DNA from: Salinicola peritrichatus
GTDB lineage: Bacteria > Pseudomonadota > Gammaproteobacteria > Pseudomonadales > Halomonadaceae
Length of the DNA stretch: 37,009 nt
Assembly: GCF_003206715.1 (NCBI RefSeq)
Contig: NZ_PZJU01000041.1
Coordinates: 1-37,009, forward strand
Direction of reading: 5' to 3'
Under the pieces are notes generated by a model that saw nothing but the letters and a program-made list of their open reading frames with translations, had not been told where the DNA came from and made no database searches. Positions 20,609-28,904 of the stretch are shown one piece after another; the stretch's first letter is position 1; every line of letters starts with the position of its first letter. Made by a program: the position numbers and the translations under genes.

Positions 20609-20718
20609 CACGGTTTCCCTTGCGGTAAGACCGGCCATGGTCTCTTCTCTCGGAGAAGAAACGGGGCCCGAATTCATGATTAGAATAAGTTCGCATGAGA
20701 TTAAATGGCGTGCTAACT

Positions 20719-20746
20719 ATTATGTTTAACATATGCCATGCGACAA
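20719..20746 (-). promoter_or_regulatory. Promoter of the GMC dehydrogenase operon with a palindromic operator
   Basis: On the minus strand TTGTCG (20741-20746) and CATAAT (20719-20724) are spaced by 16 bp. Between and over them lies TATGTT-A-AACATA (20721-20733), a perfect 6+1+6 palindrome that could be an operator. Transcription would start near 20712, about 100 bp before the small-subunit ATG. The rest of the gap (20750-20873) shows no clear element. Confidence 0.5.
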
Positions 20747-20873
20747 TTAACCGCAAGACGAAAGTCGAATTCACATTTGCTTGGAAGGCTAAGCAAAGGC
20801 AGGTGCCAGTTTCTAACTCGGAAATCCTGGCGGCGGGATCAAGGGAAGGTTAAGCCTTTGAATTCGAGGGAAT

Positions 20874-21386
20874 TCAGGCGTGACAGCACCGCTTGGCCTT
20901 CTTGCCGCTGCCGCAAGGGCAGGGCGCATTGCGCGATGCCGGCCGGGGTGGCGGGTCGATGACACCGTCGACATAGCGCCAGGCACCCTTATGGCGCCGA
21001 AAGCGGGAGCGTTCGTGGAGCAGCTGAGATGGCGCACCGGAGGCGGTGGTCAGCGGGCGGTAAGTGGCCTTGAATTCGACCGTGCCTCGCGTGCCGTCGT
21101 CGCTGGCATCGAGGATTTCGAGCCCGAGCCAGTCGCTATCACGCTGGTCCAGCATCTGCGCGGTCAATGCCGGGTCTCGATACTTGGGGTCCCAGGTCGT
21201 GAGCAGGTACGCGCCCAGGCCACCGAGTGCAAAGGCGCTGTAGCGCGATCGCATCAGCGCCGCGGGTGTCGGCGCCAGCGCCTGGCCTCGGTGATAAGGG
21301 CCGCAGCAGCTGCCATAGTCTGCTCCGCTGTCGCAGGGACAAGGGGCGAGAGCGTCGCGGGCGGGAACTGTGGTCTGAGCGTACAT
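20874..21386 (-). CDS. ychJ: YchJ family protein with two SEC-C zinc motifs
   Basis: 170-residue UPF0225/YchJ protein of unknown function. The N-terminal SEC-C motif is CPCDSGADYGSCCGPYH and the C-terminal one is CPCGSGKKAKRCCH, both zinc-binding as in SecA tails. The middle LMRSRYSAFALGGLGAYLLTTWDP is the YchJ core, an NTF2-like fold. It is divergent from the DUF3581 gene. No Shine-Dalgarno is evident before the ATG at 21386. Confidence 0.92.
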   Translation of the reverse strand: MYAQTTVPARDALAPCPCDSGADYGSCCGPYHRGQALAPTPAALMRSRYSAFALGGLGAYLLTTWDPKYRDPALTAQMLDQRDSDWLGLEILDASDDGTRGTVEFKATYRPLTTASGAPSQLLHERSRFRRHKGAWRYVDGVIDPPPRPASRNAPCPCGSGKKAKRCCHA

Positions 21387-21513
21387 TTGGTAAACTGCGC
21401 TATCATTTGTCTCTAAATGTTAATGCTACGCTGACCTTACCGTTGGCTTATGGTAAAACAGCGACGCTGCCAGGCAACGGTGCCAAGTCATTCGACATGT
21501 AGGTCGATCATCC

Positions 21514-22230
21514 ATGTTTCTCGACGAGTTTCATTCTACCGACGCAGATCGTTTCTGCATCACCGCAGAGCAGGCCAGTCGGTTCGCCCGTGAGGTCGCT
21601 GGCGATTACAATCCGATCCACGACCCTTGCGCGCGGCGTTTCTGCGTGCCGGGGGATCTGTTGTTTGCCTTGGTCCTGTCGCGCTACGGCTTGTCCCAGC
21701 ACATGTCGTTTCATTTCTGTGGCATGGTGGGGGATTGCGTGCCGCTGCGGTTCGTGGAGGGCGACGCGGGCTCGGTCAGTGTGGTCGACGATGCCAACAA
21801 GCAGTACCTCGAGGTCAGGCGCGAAGGGTGGACCATCCGCGATCCGGCCACCATCGAGACCTTTACCCGCCGTTACGTTGCCTTTTCCGGGCGCAACTTT
21901 CCGCATTACCTGAAGCCGCTGCTGGAAGACAAGGGCGTGATGTTCAATCCGCAGCGCCCACTGGTCATCTACGACAGCATGGGATTCAATCTCGAGGATC
22001 ATGACCCGTGCGATCTCGATCTGGACTTCGCCGGGGCCAAGCTGGACGTGAAGGGCAAGCGGGGCGAGGCACACCTGGAATTTCGCATGAGCTGTAACGG
22101 CCGACCAGTGGGAACCGGCTCCAAGAAACTGGTGATCAGTGGTCTCCAGGCCTACGACGCGGAGCAGATGGAGACCTTCGTGACCAACTTCGTGCAGCTC
22201 AAGGCGGCCAATCCCTGCTCGGCTTGTTAG
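21514..22230 (+). CDS. DUF3581 family protein
   Basis: 238-residue protein I recognise as the gammaproteobacterial DUF3581 family, function unknown. The start MFLDEFHSTDADRFCITAEQ leads into a segment with AGDYNPIHDPCARRFCVPGDLLFAL, which resembles the acyl-hydratase (MaoC-like hotdog) signature with an N-P-I-H motif. That suggests a hotdog fold, perhaps acyl-CoA or acyl-ACP related (inference). Only a weak AGGT lies before the ATG. The 127-bp gap to ychJ must hold two divergent promoters; I could not place them confidently. Confidence 0.8.
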   Translation: MFLDEFHSTDADRFCITAEQASRFAREVAGDYNPIHDPCARRFCVPGDLLFALVLSRYGLSQHMSFHFCGMVGDCVPLRFVEGDAGSVSVVDDANKQYLEVRREGWTIRDPATIETFTRRYVAFSGRNFPHYLKPLLEDKGVMFNPQRPLVIYDSMGFNLEDHDPCDLDLDFAGAKLDVKGKRGEAHLEFRMSCNGRPVGTGSKKLVISGLQAYDAEQMETFVTNFVQLKAANPCSAC

Positions 22231-22381
22231 TGCTTCCATCAAGGGGCGTTTCGCTGCCGGCGATCGGTACGAACTCTCCTGTGTCGAGAGATTCGTGCTT
22301 GGTGCCGTAACCTAACGATAATACGCAGGGTCCGTCTCGAAACGGCGGGTCGTTCGTGTCACCAGCGTCAGCGGACCGGTC

Positions 22382-23188
22382 ATGAAGGAACACGTCTCGC
22401 CATTTCAATTCTTCGTTTTGGCCCTCTCGTTCTATGTCCTCGGAGCGATGGTCGCCGATACCTTTTTCACGCTTCCGCCCGAAATCAGTCAACTGCTCGG
22501 CTACATGGACTATGTGGTCTGCTCGGTCTTCTTCATCGACTTCTGTCTGCGTTTCTATCGTGCGCCGAACAGATGGCGCTATATGCTGCGTTGGGGATGG
22601 CTGGATCTGCTGGCATGCATTCCCGCCGGTTGGTTCCAGGCGGCGCGTCTCGCCCGCGTCGTGCAGGTTATCCGCGTGTTGCGTGCGTTGCGCTCGATGG
22701 AATTGATCTGGCAGTTGCTGTTTCGCAACCGCGCCGAAGGCGTACTCGCCTCGGCTGCCACGGCGACCATGCTGTTAGTGGTCTTCGGCGCCTTGACGGT
22801 ATTGCTGGTGGAGACGCCGAACCCCGAAAGCCCGATCAATACCGCGGAGGAGGCGCTATGGTGGGCGATCGTGACAGTCACCACGGTGGGTTACGGAGAT
22901 TACTACCCGGTCACGACCCTGGGGCGGGTCGTCGCTGTGTTGCTGATGGTCTGCGGGGTGGGCTTGTTCGGTAGTTTCGCGGCTTACGTCAGCTCACTGT
23001 TCGTCGAGGATCAAGGCGAATCGGAGGCGCGCCAGCACAAGGCCAACCGGCGCATGATGCGACATATGATCGAACAGGTCAGCGAATTGCAGATCGAAAT
23101 CGAGTCGCTCAGGCGGGAACTCCAGGAGCATCGCCAGGAACTGGCGGAGCATCACGCGAGCGAGGCGGGCGATGAGCGAGAGCGATGA
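22382..23188 (+). CDS. Voltage-gated-type potassium channel
   Basis: 268-residue inner membrane ion channel of the Kv/KvAP type with six hydrophobic segments. S4 carries regularly spaced arginines (AARLARVVQVIRVLRALR), consistent with a voltage sensor. The pore has the K+ selectivity filter TVTTVGYGDYYP. After S6 comes an acidic/basic tail that should form a coiled coil (ISELQ-like pattern in EQVSELQIEIESLRRELQEH), probably a tetramerisation helix. In a halophile, K+ flux fits osmoadaptation (inference). Confidence 0.9.
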   Translation: MKEHVSPFQFFVLALSFYVLGAMVADTFFTLPPEISQLLGYMDYVVCSVFFIDFCLRFYRAPNRWRYMLRWGWLDLLACIPAGWFQAARLARVVQVIRVLRALRSMELIWQLLFRNRAEGVLASAATATMLLVVFGALTVLLVETPNPESPINTAEEALWWAIVTVTTVGYGDYYPVTTLGRVVAVLLMVCGVGLFGSFAAYVSSLFVEDQGESEARQHKANRRMMRHMIEQVSELQIEIESLRRELQEHRQELAEHHASEAGDERER

Positions 23189-23243
23189 CGACGATTGGAA
23201 TATTGCATTGCCCGAAAAACATAAGGGTGCTAATATAATTTCT

Positions 23244-23353
23244 GTCGAATGAAGATTCTTCGGTAGCAGTCGTTCGAGTCGCGTCTCAGACGCATCTCCT
23301 AGGTAACACCCCGCCTCGCCCGCGCATCCCCCCCTCTTGCGCGGGCTTTTTTT
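23244..23353 (+). ncRNA. Candidate small RNA with its own promoter and terminator
   Basis: Promoter-like TTGCCC (23208-23213) stands 17 bp before TAATAT, which is preceded by TGC as an extended -10; an overlapping perfect TATAAT lies at 23234-23239. The transcript would run about 110 nt through a GCGTCT-C-AGACGC hairpin to a strong terminator at 23318-23353. No ORF or Shine-Dalgarno is apparent. It could instead be a leader of the GNAT gene ended by the terminator. Confidence 0.4.
23318..23353 (+). terminator. Strong rho-independent terminator
   Basis: Stem GCCCGCGC (23318-23325) with GCGCGGGC (23339-23346), a 13-nt loop with seven C, then seven T. It ends whatever is transcribed between the channel gene and the GNAT gene. 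Confidence 0.85.
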
Positions 23354-23469
23354 GTGTCCGCTCAGCAGTCGGGCTAGTGCGGTGCGCAGCGCAAGCGTGG
23401 CCGTCAAATGCGATCGCGCGTGCTATCGTGACCGGATCGACCGATTTTCGCCGAAGGGGCGTAACGCCT

Positions 23470-23961
23470 ATGTCCAACGTTTCTCTGCAAAGCCTCTCGC
23501 CTCAATCCACTCATGTCGAGACTGTAGCCCGCTGGACCTACGACGCCTGGGGTGCGCTCTATCCCGAGGAGAGTTGGGCGCAGTGGCGTGAGAACGTGCG
23601 TCTCCAGTGTCGCGACAGCGGTGTACCTTCGGTGTTCGTTGCGGTTGTCGTGGGAGCGGGAGGAAAAGATGTCTTGGTGGGTACAGCGAGTCTGACGGCG
23701 CAGGATATGAGCGTGCGACCCGAATTGACGCCGTGGCTGGCTTCCGTCTTCGTGCCGCTGGCGTGGCGGGGGCTGGGGATTGCCTCAGCGCTGATCGCGC
23801 GGGGGGAAGCAGAGGCGCGCAACGCGGGCTTCAATCACTGCTATCTCTACACTCCGGATCAACAGAGGCTCTATGCGCGGCTGGGCTGGTGCGAACAGGA
23901 GCGCCTTGAATATCGTGGCGAGTGGGTCACACTGATGCGGCTCGATCTGATGAACAGATGA
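23470..23961 (+). CDS. GNAT family N-acetyltransferase
   Basis: 163-residue GNAT protein. The acetyl-CoA site is in LASVFVPLAWRGLGIASALIARGEAEARNAG, with CYLYTPDQQRLYARLGWCEQE near the end. I chose the ATG at 23470 (MSNVSLQSLS); the frame is open back to 23377 but that part reads as noncoding. AAGGGG lies about 12 bases upstream. The substrate is unknown. It converges on the decayed end of the nirBD operon. Confidence 0.87.
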   Translation: MSNVSLQSLSPQSTHVETVARWTYDAWGALYPEESWAQWRENVRLQCRDSGVPSVFVAVVVGAGGKDVLVGTASLTAQDMSVRPELTPWLASVFVPLAWRGLGIASALIARGEAEARNAGFNHCYLYTPDQQRLYARLGWCEQERLEYRGEWVTLMRLDLMNR

Positions 23962-23980
23962 CCTCGCCGACTGGGCCGAA

Positions 23981-24097
23981 TTACCAGCTTTCATAGGGCA
24001 GAAACTTGCCGCTCATGGTGACCACGACGCGGTCACCCTTGGGATCCCCCTTGCGCGCGACGTCCATCTCGAAGTCGATGGCGCTATTCATGCCGTA
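23981..24097 (-). pseudogene. cynS: Remnant of cyanase (cynS), C-terminal part only
   Basis: About 38 codons ending in TAA at 23981 encode [17 protein letters not shown]...[14 protein letters not shown]. This matches the C-terminus of cyanate hydratase (Escherichia coli ends in a GIMSAINFKLDV...VITLDGKYLP pattern). A stop codon immediately precedes the fragment and the other 110 or so residues are missing. It lies in the same orientation as nirBD and the transporter remnant, so the ancestral operon probably continued nirC-like, cynS. Confidence 0.7.
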
Positions 24098-24146
24098 TCA
24101 GACTGAGACGATCCACACAGCGCCCGATCGCGTTGTCCAGCGCATT

Positions 24147-24329
24147 TCAGCTAAGGTCTTTGCGTGCCTGCGTGCCTGCGTGCCTGCGTGCCTTGGCGGC
24201 TATCAAGGCATGGTACATTTCCAGCTTGTCCACCGTGCGAATCAGCGTGTCGCGGGTCGACATGAAAATCTTGGACTCGCCGGCATCCACCATCTTGGCG
24301 GCGAATTCCGCAGGGACGAGATAGGACAT
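24147..24329 (-). pseudogene. Remnant of a formate/nitrite transporter (FocA/NirC family), N-terminus only
   Basis: The first 31 or so residues, MSYLVPAEFAAKMVDAGESK then IFMSTRDTLIR, match the cytoplasmic N-terminus of FNT-family transporters. The sequence then departs into VDKLEMYHALIAAKARRHAG, with no membrane segment, and stops after 60 residues. The tail runs through an 8-bp microsatellite (24161-24192). Position 78 bp after nirD fits a former nitrite transporter. A deletion that removed the rest together with the front of cynS is the simplest history. Confidence 0.7.
24161..24192. repeat. Four tandem copies of an 8-bp unit
   Basis: TGCGTGCC is repeated exactly four times in the tail of the transporter remnant. 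An 8-bp unit changes frame with each copy. Confidence 0.95.
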
Positions 24330-24406
24330 GACGCTTTCCTCATTGTGATTATGATCGAGACGATTGAGAGGTCTTGCCGTGTTGCCGTGTCGACACGCTG
24401 GCCCGG

Positions 24407-24952
24407 TTAGTCCGGGTGCGACTTCTCCTCATCGGGCAACAGCACGACGTCGTTCCCGTCCAGCGCGACGGACCAATGTCGCAGCCGCCGTTCCGGATCC
24501 TCGAGACATTGCCCGTCGCGTAGCCGGAAGTGCTGCTTGTAGATCGGCGAGGCGACCACCAGCTCGCCGCCCAGATCGCCGACGATGCCGCGGCCGATCA
24601 CGTTAGCCCCGGAGAACGGGTCCCGGTTGTCCAGGGCGTAAAGCTCGGCAACGGCTTCGGGTTGCCTAGAAGGCTCATCGGCCCCGTCGGTCCTGTCGGC
24701 GGTTTCGGGCCGACAAGATAGCGGTCGGCGAGGTAGCCCGTCGGCGTCTTCGGCGTCTTCGGGCCGACAAGATAGCGGCCGACAAGGTAGATAGAAAAGC
24801 GCGATCTGATGGCCTGCATGCCAGGCAACGACGCCGGAGCCGGCGACCAGATCCGCTCGGCCGCACAGGCGAACGGGGAGCGCAGGCGCGATGGCCTGCT
24901 CCGCCGGGGTTTTCTGGGTGGCCGGATTTTGTTGTGTAATCAGTTCGCTCAC
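24407..24952 (-). CDS. nirD: Nitrite reductase small subunit NirD with a repeat-bearing insertion
   Basis: Rieske-like small subunit of assimilatory NADH-nitrite reductase, partner of NirB. The frame gives 181 residues against a usual 105-120. The canonical start of the domain (LPVRLCGRADLVAGSGVVAW, then QIALFYL) and end (LYALDNRDPFSGANVIGRG, then SPIYKQHFRL) flank about 45 extra residues (CRPLSCRPE...RQPEAV). The insertion is in frame and falls in the surface loop between two beta strands. The start is GTG at 24952, overlapping the nirB stop as GTGA. Whether the protein still works is uncertain, but both flanks are well kept. The Rieske-type cysteine/histidine ligands are absent, as is usual for NirD. 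Confidence 0.85.
   Translation of the reverse strand: MSELITQQNPATQKTPAEQAIAPALPVRLCGRADLVAGSGVVAWHAGHQIALFYLPCRPLSCRPEDAEDADGLPRRPLSCRPETADRTDGADEPSRQPEAVAELYALDNRDPFSGANVIGRGIVGDLGGELVVASPIYKQHFRLRDGQCLEDPERRLRHWSVALDGNDVVLLPDEEKSHPD
24647..24792. repeat. Repeat-containing insertion inside nirD
   Basis: A 21-bp direct repeat occurs at 24704-24724 and 24758-24778, 54 bp apart (18 codons, so frame is kept). A partial third copy GGCCGACAAGGTAG lies at 24777-24790. Read in nirD it gives repeated RPLSCRPE. Boundaries of the insertion are estimated from the protein and could be off by a few codons. Confidence 0.75.
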
Positions 24953-27507
24953 GAGGTCACCTCCACCGCCAGCGCGGCGATCTCTTCGGGACGTGCCGGG
25001 CGCGGCTGATCGCGTTCGGACACGGCGATGATGTCGGGGTCGCTGCGCTTGTCGTTGACGAAAGTGCGGAAGCGCTTGAGCTTTTCCGGGTCCTTGAGCG
25101 CCCCGGCCCACTCGCACTCGTACTGATCGACCACGTGCTGCATCTGCGCTTCCAGTTCGGCGCCCAGACCCAGGCTGTCCTCGAGAATCACCTGCTTGAG
25201 GTAATCGAGGCCGCCTTCCAGGCTCTCGCGCCACACCGAGGTGCGCTGGAGCTTGTCGGCGGTACGGATGTAGAACATCAAAAAGCGGTCGATGGTCTTG
25301 AGCAGCGTGTCGTCATCGAGATCGGTGGCGAACAGTTCGGCATGGCGCGGGCGCATGCCGCCGTTGCCGCAGACGTAGAGATTCCAGCCGTGCTCGGTGG
25401 CGATCACGCCGACATCCTTGCTCTGCGCCTCGGCGCACTCGCGGGTGCAGCCGGAGACGGCGAACTTGAGCTTGTGCGGCGAACGCAGCCCCTTGTAGCG
25501 ATTCTCGATGATCAGTGCCATGGCGACGCTGTCCTGCACGCCGTAGCGGCACCAGGTGCTGCCGACGCAGGATTTCACCGTGCGCGTCGACTTGCCGTAG
25601 GCGTGGCCGGTCTCGAAGCCGGCAGCGATCAGTTCGCTCCAGATATCCGGCAACTCGTGCAGCTGGGCGCCGAACAGGTCGATGCGCTGGCCGCCGGTGA
25701 TCTTGGTATAGAGGTTGTATTTCTTGGCTACTGCGCCGATGGCGATCAGCTTGTCGGGGGTGATCTCGCCGCCCGGGATACGCGGTACCACCGAGTAGGT
25801 GCCGTTCTTCTGCATGTTGGCCATGAAGGTGTCGTTGGTGTCCTGCAGCGGCACCAGCGACGGATTCATGATCGGCTCGTTCCAGCACGAGGCGAGGATC
25901 GAAGCGACCGCCGGCTTGCAGATATCGCAACCCAGCCGGCCCTTGCCGTGACGGGCGTGCAACTCATCGAAGCTCTTGATGCCTTCGACCCGGATCAGGC
26001 CGTAGAGCTCCTGGCGGGTATAGGCGAAGTGCTCGCACAGGCTGCGATCGACTTCGACGCCGCGGCTTTCCAGCTCGTGTTCGAAGACCTGCTTGAGCAG
26101 TGCCGTGCAGCCGCCACAGCCGGTGCTCGCCTTGGTCTCGGCCTTGAGCGCGCCGAGATCGGTGCAGCCGGCATCGACCGCCTGGCAGATCGCGCCCTTG
26201 GTGACGTTGTGGCACGAGCAGATCATCGCCGTCTCGGGCAGGGCGTCGGCGCCCAGCGTCGGCGCGCCTTCGCTGCTGGGGAGAATCAGCGAGGCCGGGT
26301 CCCTGGGCAGTTCCAGGCCGTTGCTGTAGTACTGCAAAAGAGTGTCGTAGTAGCTGTTGTCGCCGACCAGCATGGCGCCGACCAGCTTCTTGCCGTCGCT
26401 GGAGACCACCAGCTTGCGGTACTCCTGCTTGATCTGGTCCAGATAGCGGTACATGCGCGCCCCGGGAGTGCGGTCGCCATGCGCATCGCCGATCGAGCCG
26501 ACATCGACGCCGAGCAGCTTCAGCTTGGTGCTCATGTCGGCACCCTGAAAGGTGAGTTCGCCCTCGACCAGGGTATCGACGGCGGCCTTGGCCATCTGGT
26601 AGCCGGGGCCCACCAGGCCGAAGATGCTGCCCTGCCATAGCGCCACTTCGCCGATGGCCAGAATGTTCGGATCGCTGGTCCGGCAGTTGTCGTCCACCAC
26701 GACGCCGCCGCGTTCGCCGATCTCCAGCCCACAACCCCGGGCCAGTCGATCCTGGGGACGGATGCCGGCGGAGAACACGATCAAGTCGGTTTCCAGCACT
26801 TTTTCATCCTGGAAGACCATGCGGTGCTGGTGGTCCTGACCGTCCTCGATGCGCTGGGTGGCCCGCCCCGTCAGTACCTGGACGCCCAGTTGCTCGATCT
26901 TTTCGCGCAGCAGATCGCCGCCTTCGGTGTCGACCTGCATCGGCATCAGGCGCGGCGCGAACTCCACCACGGCGGTGTCGAGATTCAGGCCGCGCAGGGC
27001 GTTGGCGGCCTCCAGCCCCAGCAGGCCGCCACCGACCACCACGCCGCTGGAGGCCGTTTCGGCCGCGGCGCGGATCGCATCGAGATCGTCCAGGGTGCGG
27101 TAAACGAAGCAGTTGGGGCGGTCGTTACCCGGAATCGGCGGCACGAAGGGATAGGAGCCGGTGGCCAGTACCAGTTGGTCGTAGGCGTATTCTCCACGGC
27201 CGGTGGAGACGGTACGCGCAGCGCGGTCGATGGCCGTCACTTCTTCGCGCAGGTGCAGATCGATGCCGTGGCGGTCACAGAAATCCGCTTCGTTCAGCGA
27301 CAGCGACTCGGCATCGCGACCGCTGAAGTATTCGGACAGGTGGACGCGGTCGTAGGCGCGACGGCGTTCTTCCCCGAAGATCGTGACGGCATAGCTTTGG
27401 TGAGCGCCGCTCTCGACCAACTGCTCGAGAAAGTGGTGCCCGACCATGCCGTTGCCGATGACGATCAGGCGCGGCGTGTTGGGATTCGAGATGCTTGACG
27501 AGGACAT
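24949..27507 (-). CDS. nirB: NADH-dependent nitrite reductase large subunit NirB
   Basis: Reduces nitrite to ammonium in the cytoplasm using NADH. The 852 residues follow family order. An FAD/NAD domain comes first (VIGNGMVGHHFLEQL, and GGGLLGLEAANALRG near 160). A BFD-like [2Fe-2S] domain has CSCHNVTKGAIC and TGCGGCTALL near 427-465. The C-terminal siroheme/[4Fe-4S] reductase domain has ligand cysteines in CVGSTWC near 646 and CTRECAEAQ near 686. Its start overlaps the stop of the upstream FAD subunit by one base (TGATG) and its stop overlaps nirD, so the three are translationally coupled. Siroheme would be supplied through the nearby CobA. Confidence 0.96.
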   Translation of the reverse strand: MSSSSISNPNTPRLIVIGNGMVGHHFLEQLVESGAHQSYAVTIFGEERRRAYDRVHLSEYFSGRDAESLSLNEADFCDRHGIDLHLREEVTAIDRAARTVSTGRGEYAYDQLVLATGSYPFVPPIPGNDRPNCFVYRTLDDLDAIRAAAETASSGVVVGGGLLGLEAANALRGLNLDTAVVEFAPRLMPMQVDTEGGDLLREKIEQLGVQVLTGRATQRIEDGQDHQHRMVFQDEKVLETDLIVFSAGIRPQDRLARGCGLEIGERGGVVVDDNCRTSDPNILAIGEVALWQGSIFGLVGPGYQMAKAAVDTLVEGELTFQGADMSTKLKLLGVDVGSIGDAHGDRTPGARMYRYLDQIKQEYRKLVVSSDGKKLVGAMLVGDNSYYDTLLQYYSNGLELPRDPASLILPSSEGAPTLGADALPETAMICSCHNVTKGAICQAVDAGCTDLGALKAETKASTGCGGCTALLKQVFEHELESRGVEVDRSLCEHFAYTRQELYGLIRVEGIKSFDELHARHGKGRLGCDICKPAVASILASCWNEPIMNPSLVPLQDTNDTFMANMQKNGTYSVVPRIPGGEITPDKLIAIGAVAKKYNLYTKITGGQRIDLFGAQLHELPDIWSELIAAGFETGHAYGKSTRTVKSCVGSTWCRYGVQDSVAMALIIENRYKGLRSPHKLKFAVSGCTRECAEAQSKDVGVIATEHGWNLYVCGNGGMRPRHAELFATDLDDDTLLKTIDRFLMFYIRTADKLQRTSVWRESLEGGLDYLKQVILEDSLGLGAELEAQMQHVVDQYECEWAGALKDPEKLKRFRTFVNDKRSDPDIIAVSERDQPRPARPEEIAALAVEVTS

Positions 27508-28775
27508 CAGGCTGCCTCCTCCAGATGTTGTGTGGCTTCCGACGCGCCGAACAGCAGCGTGTCGCGGCAGTCGCCGAGCGGGACGCCCGCCTGGGCGAGC
27601 TGATAAAGACGCGGGCCGTCGGCGGTGTCGCCGTAGAGCACCGCACCGTTCAGGCGGTCGTCGCGCAGCAGCAAGCGGCGGTAATCGCCGGCATCGCGGT
27701 CGGCATAAGTCAGGGTTTCGAAGTCGGGAGCGTCGACCGGGCCGAAGGCGTAGAGCGAAATGCCCGCCACCTTGAGCCGGGTTGCGCAGTCGCTGTTGAC
27801 GTAGGGCCGGGGAGCGTCACCGCAGATCACCTCGGCGAGGGTCTCGACCTGCCGCCAGATCGGCTCGACCAGACCCACAGTGCAACCGTCGAATTCGCAG
27901 CATTCGCCCAGCGCATGGATCGATGGCTCGGTGGTGGTCAGGCACGCATCGACGTGAATGCCGGCGCCGACATCGAGCCCCGCCATTCGGCCCAGTTCGG
28001 CATTGGGGGTGATGCCCGCCGCGACGACCACGCAGTCGGCCGGCAGGCGGCGACCATCGGCGAGCGTCACCGCGCGCACCTTGCCGTTTTCGTCTCCCTG
28101 GCAGTCGACCAGGCTGGCGCCGGTCTCGATGGTCAGGCCGCGTCCTTCCAGGCTTTCACGCAGCCAGGCCGCTGCGGTGGCATCCAACTGGCGGTTCATC
28201 AACCGCTCGCTGCGTTGCACAACGGTGACCTGCAAACCCCGCTTGCGCAGTCCCTCCGCCGCCTCCAGACCCAGCAGGCCGCCACCGACGACGATGGCAC
28301 GGCTACCCGGGGGTTGCGCGCTCAGCCAGTCGGCGTCTTCCAGATTGCGGAAGCCGCCGACGTTGCCCAGCCGAATGCCCGGAATGTCGGGCAGTGTCGG
28401 GCGCGAGCCGGTGGCGATGACCAGCCGGTCGTAATCCACGCGGCTGCCCTTGCCGGTGCGCTGACACTCGGTGCGCAGCCAGCGGGCGTGGCGGTCGATG
28501 TCGACCACGCGCTCGCCCAGGCGCCACTCGATACCCGAAGCCTGCGTGTCGCTCAGCTTGAGATCGAGCGCATCGCGGGTGATCTCGCCGGCCAGCCAGG
28601 GGGAGAGCAGGATGCGGTTGTAGGCCGCTGCGGTTTCCTCGCCGATCACCGTGATGCGATCCGGCCGGTCAGGACGGCCATGCAACGCCTGCAGCAGTCG
28701 GTGGCCGGCCATGCCGTTACCGATAATGACCAGATGCTCCCCCGCGAGAGGCGGGGATTGGGTGGTCTTTGCCAT
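27507..28775 (-). CDS. FAD/NAD-dependent electron-transfer subunit for assimilatory nitrate reductase (NasC-like)
   Basis: 422-residue flavoprotein similar to the N-terminal FAD/NAD half of NirB, with VIIGNGMAGHRLLQALHG (FAD) and IVVGGGLLGLEAAEGLRKRG (NAD). It lacks the siroheme domain and the BFD motif. In other bacteria such subunits pass electrons from NADH to the NasA nitrate reductase, here encoded divergently. Rubredoxin reductase-like roles are the main alternative. I chose the ATG at 28775 (MAKTTQSPPL), with GGGAG seven bases upstream. It is first in the nirB operon and lies behind a NasR-type leader. Confidence 0.87.
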   Translation of the reverse strand: MAKTTQSPPLAGEHLVIIGNGMAGHRLLQALHGRPDRPDRITVIGEETAAAYNRILLSPWLAGEITRDALDLKLSDTQASGIEWRLGERVVDIDRHARWLRTECQRTGKGSRVDYDRLVIATGSRPTLPDIPGIRLGNVGGFRNLEDADWLSAQPPGSRAIVVGGGLLGLEAAEGLRKRGLQVTVVQRSERLMNRQLDATAAAWLRESLEGRGLTIETGASLVDCQGDENGKVRAVTLADGRRLPADCVVVAAGITPNAELGRMAGLDVGAGIHVDACLTTTEPSIHALGECCEFDGCTVGLVEPIWRQVETLAEVICGDAPRPYVNSDCATRLKVAGISLYAFGPVDAPDFETLTYADRDAGDYRRLLLRDDRLNGAVLYGDTADGPRLYQLAQAGVPLGDCRDTLLFGASEATQHLEEAA

Positions 28776-28836
28776 GGTTATCTCCCGTCGTGTGCGGCGA
28801 TGACTCGACTGATAAGCCGAGCACACCGACGCAACG

Positions 28837-28904
28837 AAAAAAGGCGCCTGATGACACGAAGGCCGGCTTCCGAGAGCTTGGGCTTCGTGGCATCAGGCGC
28901 CTTT
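28837..28904 (-). terminator. Leader terminator (attenuator) of the nirB operon
   Basis: On the minus strand a 22-bp stem with one mismatch (28883-28904 pairing with 28840-28861) is followed by six T. It sits 61 bp before the first start codon, so it must be passed to express the operon. Its 5' strand begins AAAGGCGCCTG, which is the loop and 3' arm of the P2 hairpin. That makes P2 and the terminator mutually exclusive. Confidence 0.9.

Noticed and set aside
20793-20808. Sigma-54-like TGGCACCTGCC...TTGC upstream of the GMC operon
   Set aside because: GG to GC spacing is 11 rather than 10, and a fair sigma-70-type promoter lies closer to the gene.
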